In this document: piece by piece, positions 63,803-64,000 of the stretch | Position numbering within the stretch: the first letter of the stretch is position 1 | How the letters are laid out: each line of letters starts with the position of its first letter | Assembly (NCBI GenBank): GCA_001485605.1 | Contig: FAON01000010.1 | Location: 62,001-126,000 of the forward strand | Direction of reading: 5' to 3' | Length of the DNA stretch: 64,000 nt | Source: Candidatus Kryptobacter tengchongensis | Lineage (GTDB): Bacteria; Bacteroidota; Ignavibacteria; Kryptoniales; Kryptoniaceae | Notes under the pieces: model-generated | What the model saw: only the letters and a program-made list of their open reading frames with translations | Database searches by the model: none | Told to the model about the DNA's origin: nothing | Translations under genes and position numbers: made by a program

Positions 63803-64000
63803 CTACTTCTTTTTGAATAGCATTATATACTCATGTTTAAACACATAAAAACCACCAACCAATGCTCTATATCTCCACAGTTCCTTTTGATTCCTTTTTC
63901 CTCTCGTTTCCTCAAAATTTTTAACGATTATACTTTTCAACAAGTAATTTCTTTTCAAAACTTCTTGCATACAATAGAAACCCAATGGTATCCATTCACC
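63803..64000 (-). CDS. C-terminal end of a probable DNA methyltransferase (cut by the window edge)
   Basis: An open frame enters from the right edge and runs 65 codons to a TAG at 63803. It begins GEWIPLGFYCMQEV and ends FYVFKHEYIMLFKKK. The IPLGF...M...LKSIIVKN pattern followed by a HEY-(I/L)-x-x-F-(K/R)-K end is the usual C-terminus of amino-methyltransferases (N6-adenine or N4-cytosine) of restriction-modification systems. The catalytic motif (D/N)PPY and the SAM-binding motif would lie outside the window, so the type cannot be decided. The nuclease-like gene follows after 3 bases. Confidence 0.6.
   Translation of the reverse strand, partial: GEWIPLGFYCMQEVLKRNYLLKSIIVKNFEETRGKRNQKELWRYRALVGGFYVFKHEYIMLFKKK

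Noticed and set aside
1-64000. tRNA, rRNA, insertion sequences or prophage genes
   Set aside because: No cloverleaf, ribosomal RNA block, transposase or phage structural motif was noticed in reading either strand; a dedicated tRNA or Rfam search was not possible.

Overview
The window is AT-rich bacterial chromosome carrying about 52 protein genes and no rRNA, tRNA or CRISPR array that I could see. Several features point to the Bacteroidota/Chlorobiota/Ignavibacteria side of the FCB group: a PorV/PorQ-type barrel protein, a C-terminal sorting domain typical of type IX secretion (T9SS) cargo, two large TonB-linked receptors with N-terminal carboxypeptidase-like domains, a GWxTD-domain protein, an 11-gene complex I operon without nuoEFG, and promoters of the form TTG-N20-TAnnTTTG. 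The low GC and a DUF3782-type coiled-coil protein would fit a thermophilic lineage such as Kryptonia or the Ignavibacteria, but that placement is inference.

Layout. 29-826: a metallo-beta-lactamase-fold hydrolase. 871-12795 (minus): a seven-gene surface operon (sorting-domain proteins, coiled-coil protein, lipoproteins, TonB-linked receptor, PorV-like barrel, NHL lipoprotein). 12927-16326 (plus): copper ATPase, copper chaperone and MgtC-like protein. 16316-18770 (minus): two barrel-like proteins and a Tat-exported asparaginase-like hydrolase. 18853-22876 (minus): SAM hydrolase, TPR lipoprotein, DUF4292 lipoprotein, endonuclease III. 22974-26147 (minus): second TonB-linked receptor with its own terminator. 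26265-36723 (minus): nuoABCDHIJKLMN. 36928-38751 (minus): PpiC-type foldase. 38887-39852 (plus): phosphofructokinase. 39844-42988 (minus): AmrA, AmrB, DUF2520 protein and PHP phosphatase. 43061-48500 (minus): seven closely packed metabolic and repair genes (ygfZ to ispE). 48672-53002 (plus): GWxTD protein, pdxA, glycerate kinase, homocysteine methyltransferase. 53061-59633 (minus): a two-component cluster with many receivers but no DNA-binding output. 59819-62614 (plus): GH94 phosphorylase and DoxX protein. 62705-64000 (minus): the 3' end of a probable DNA methyltransferase followed after 3 bp by a protein with a PUA/EVE-like N-terminus and a NucS-like PD-(D/E)XK C-terminus, probably a restriction-modification pair.

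How it works together. Most of the window is core metabolism and envelope biology: respiration (complex I), glycolysis, isoprenoid, B6 and cobalamin steps, copper efflux, and secretion or folding of outer-membrane and surface proteins. The accessory part is at the right edge. The most interesting items are the probable restriction-modification pair, the output-less phosphorelay with a receiver-DHp protein lacking an ATPase domain, and the repeat-containing coiled-coil protein placed inside the surface operon. No gene-free stretch exceeds 300 bases.
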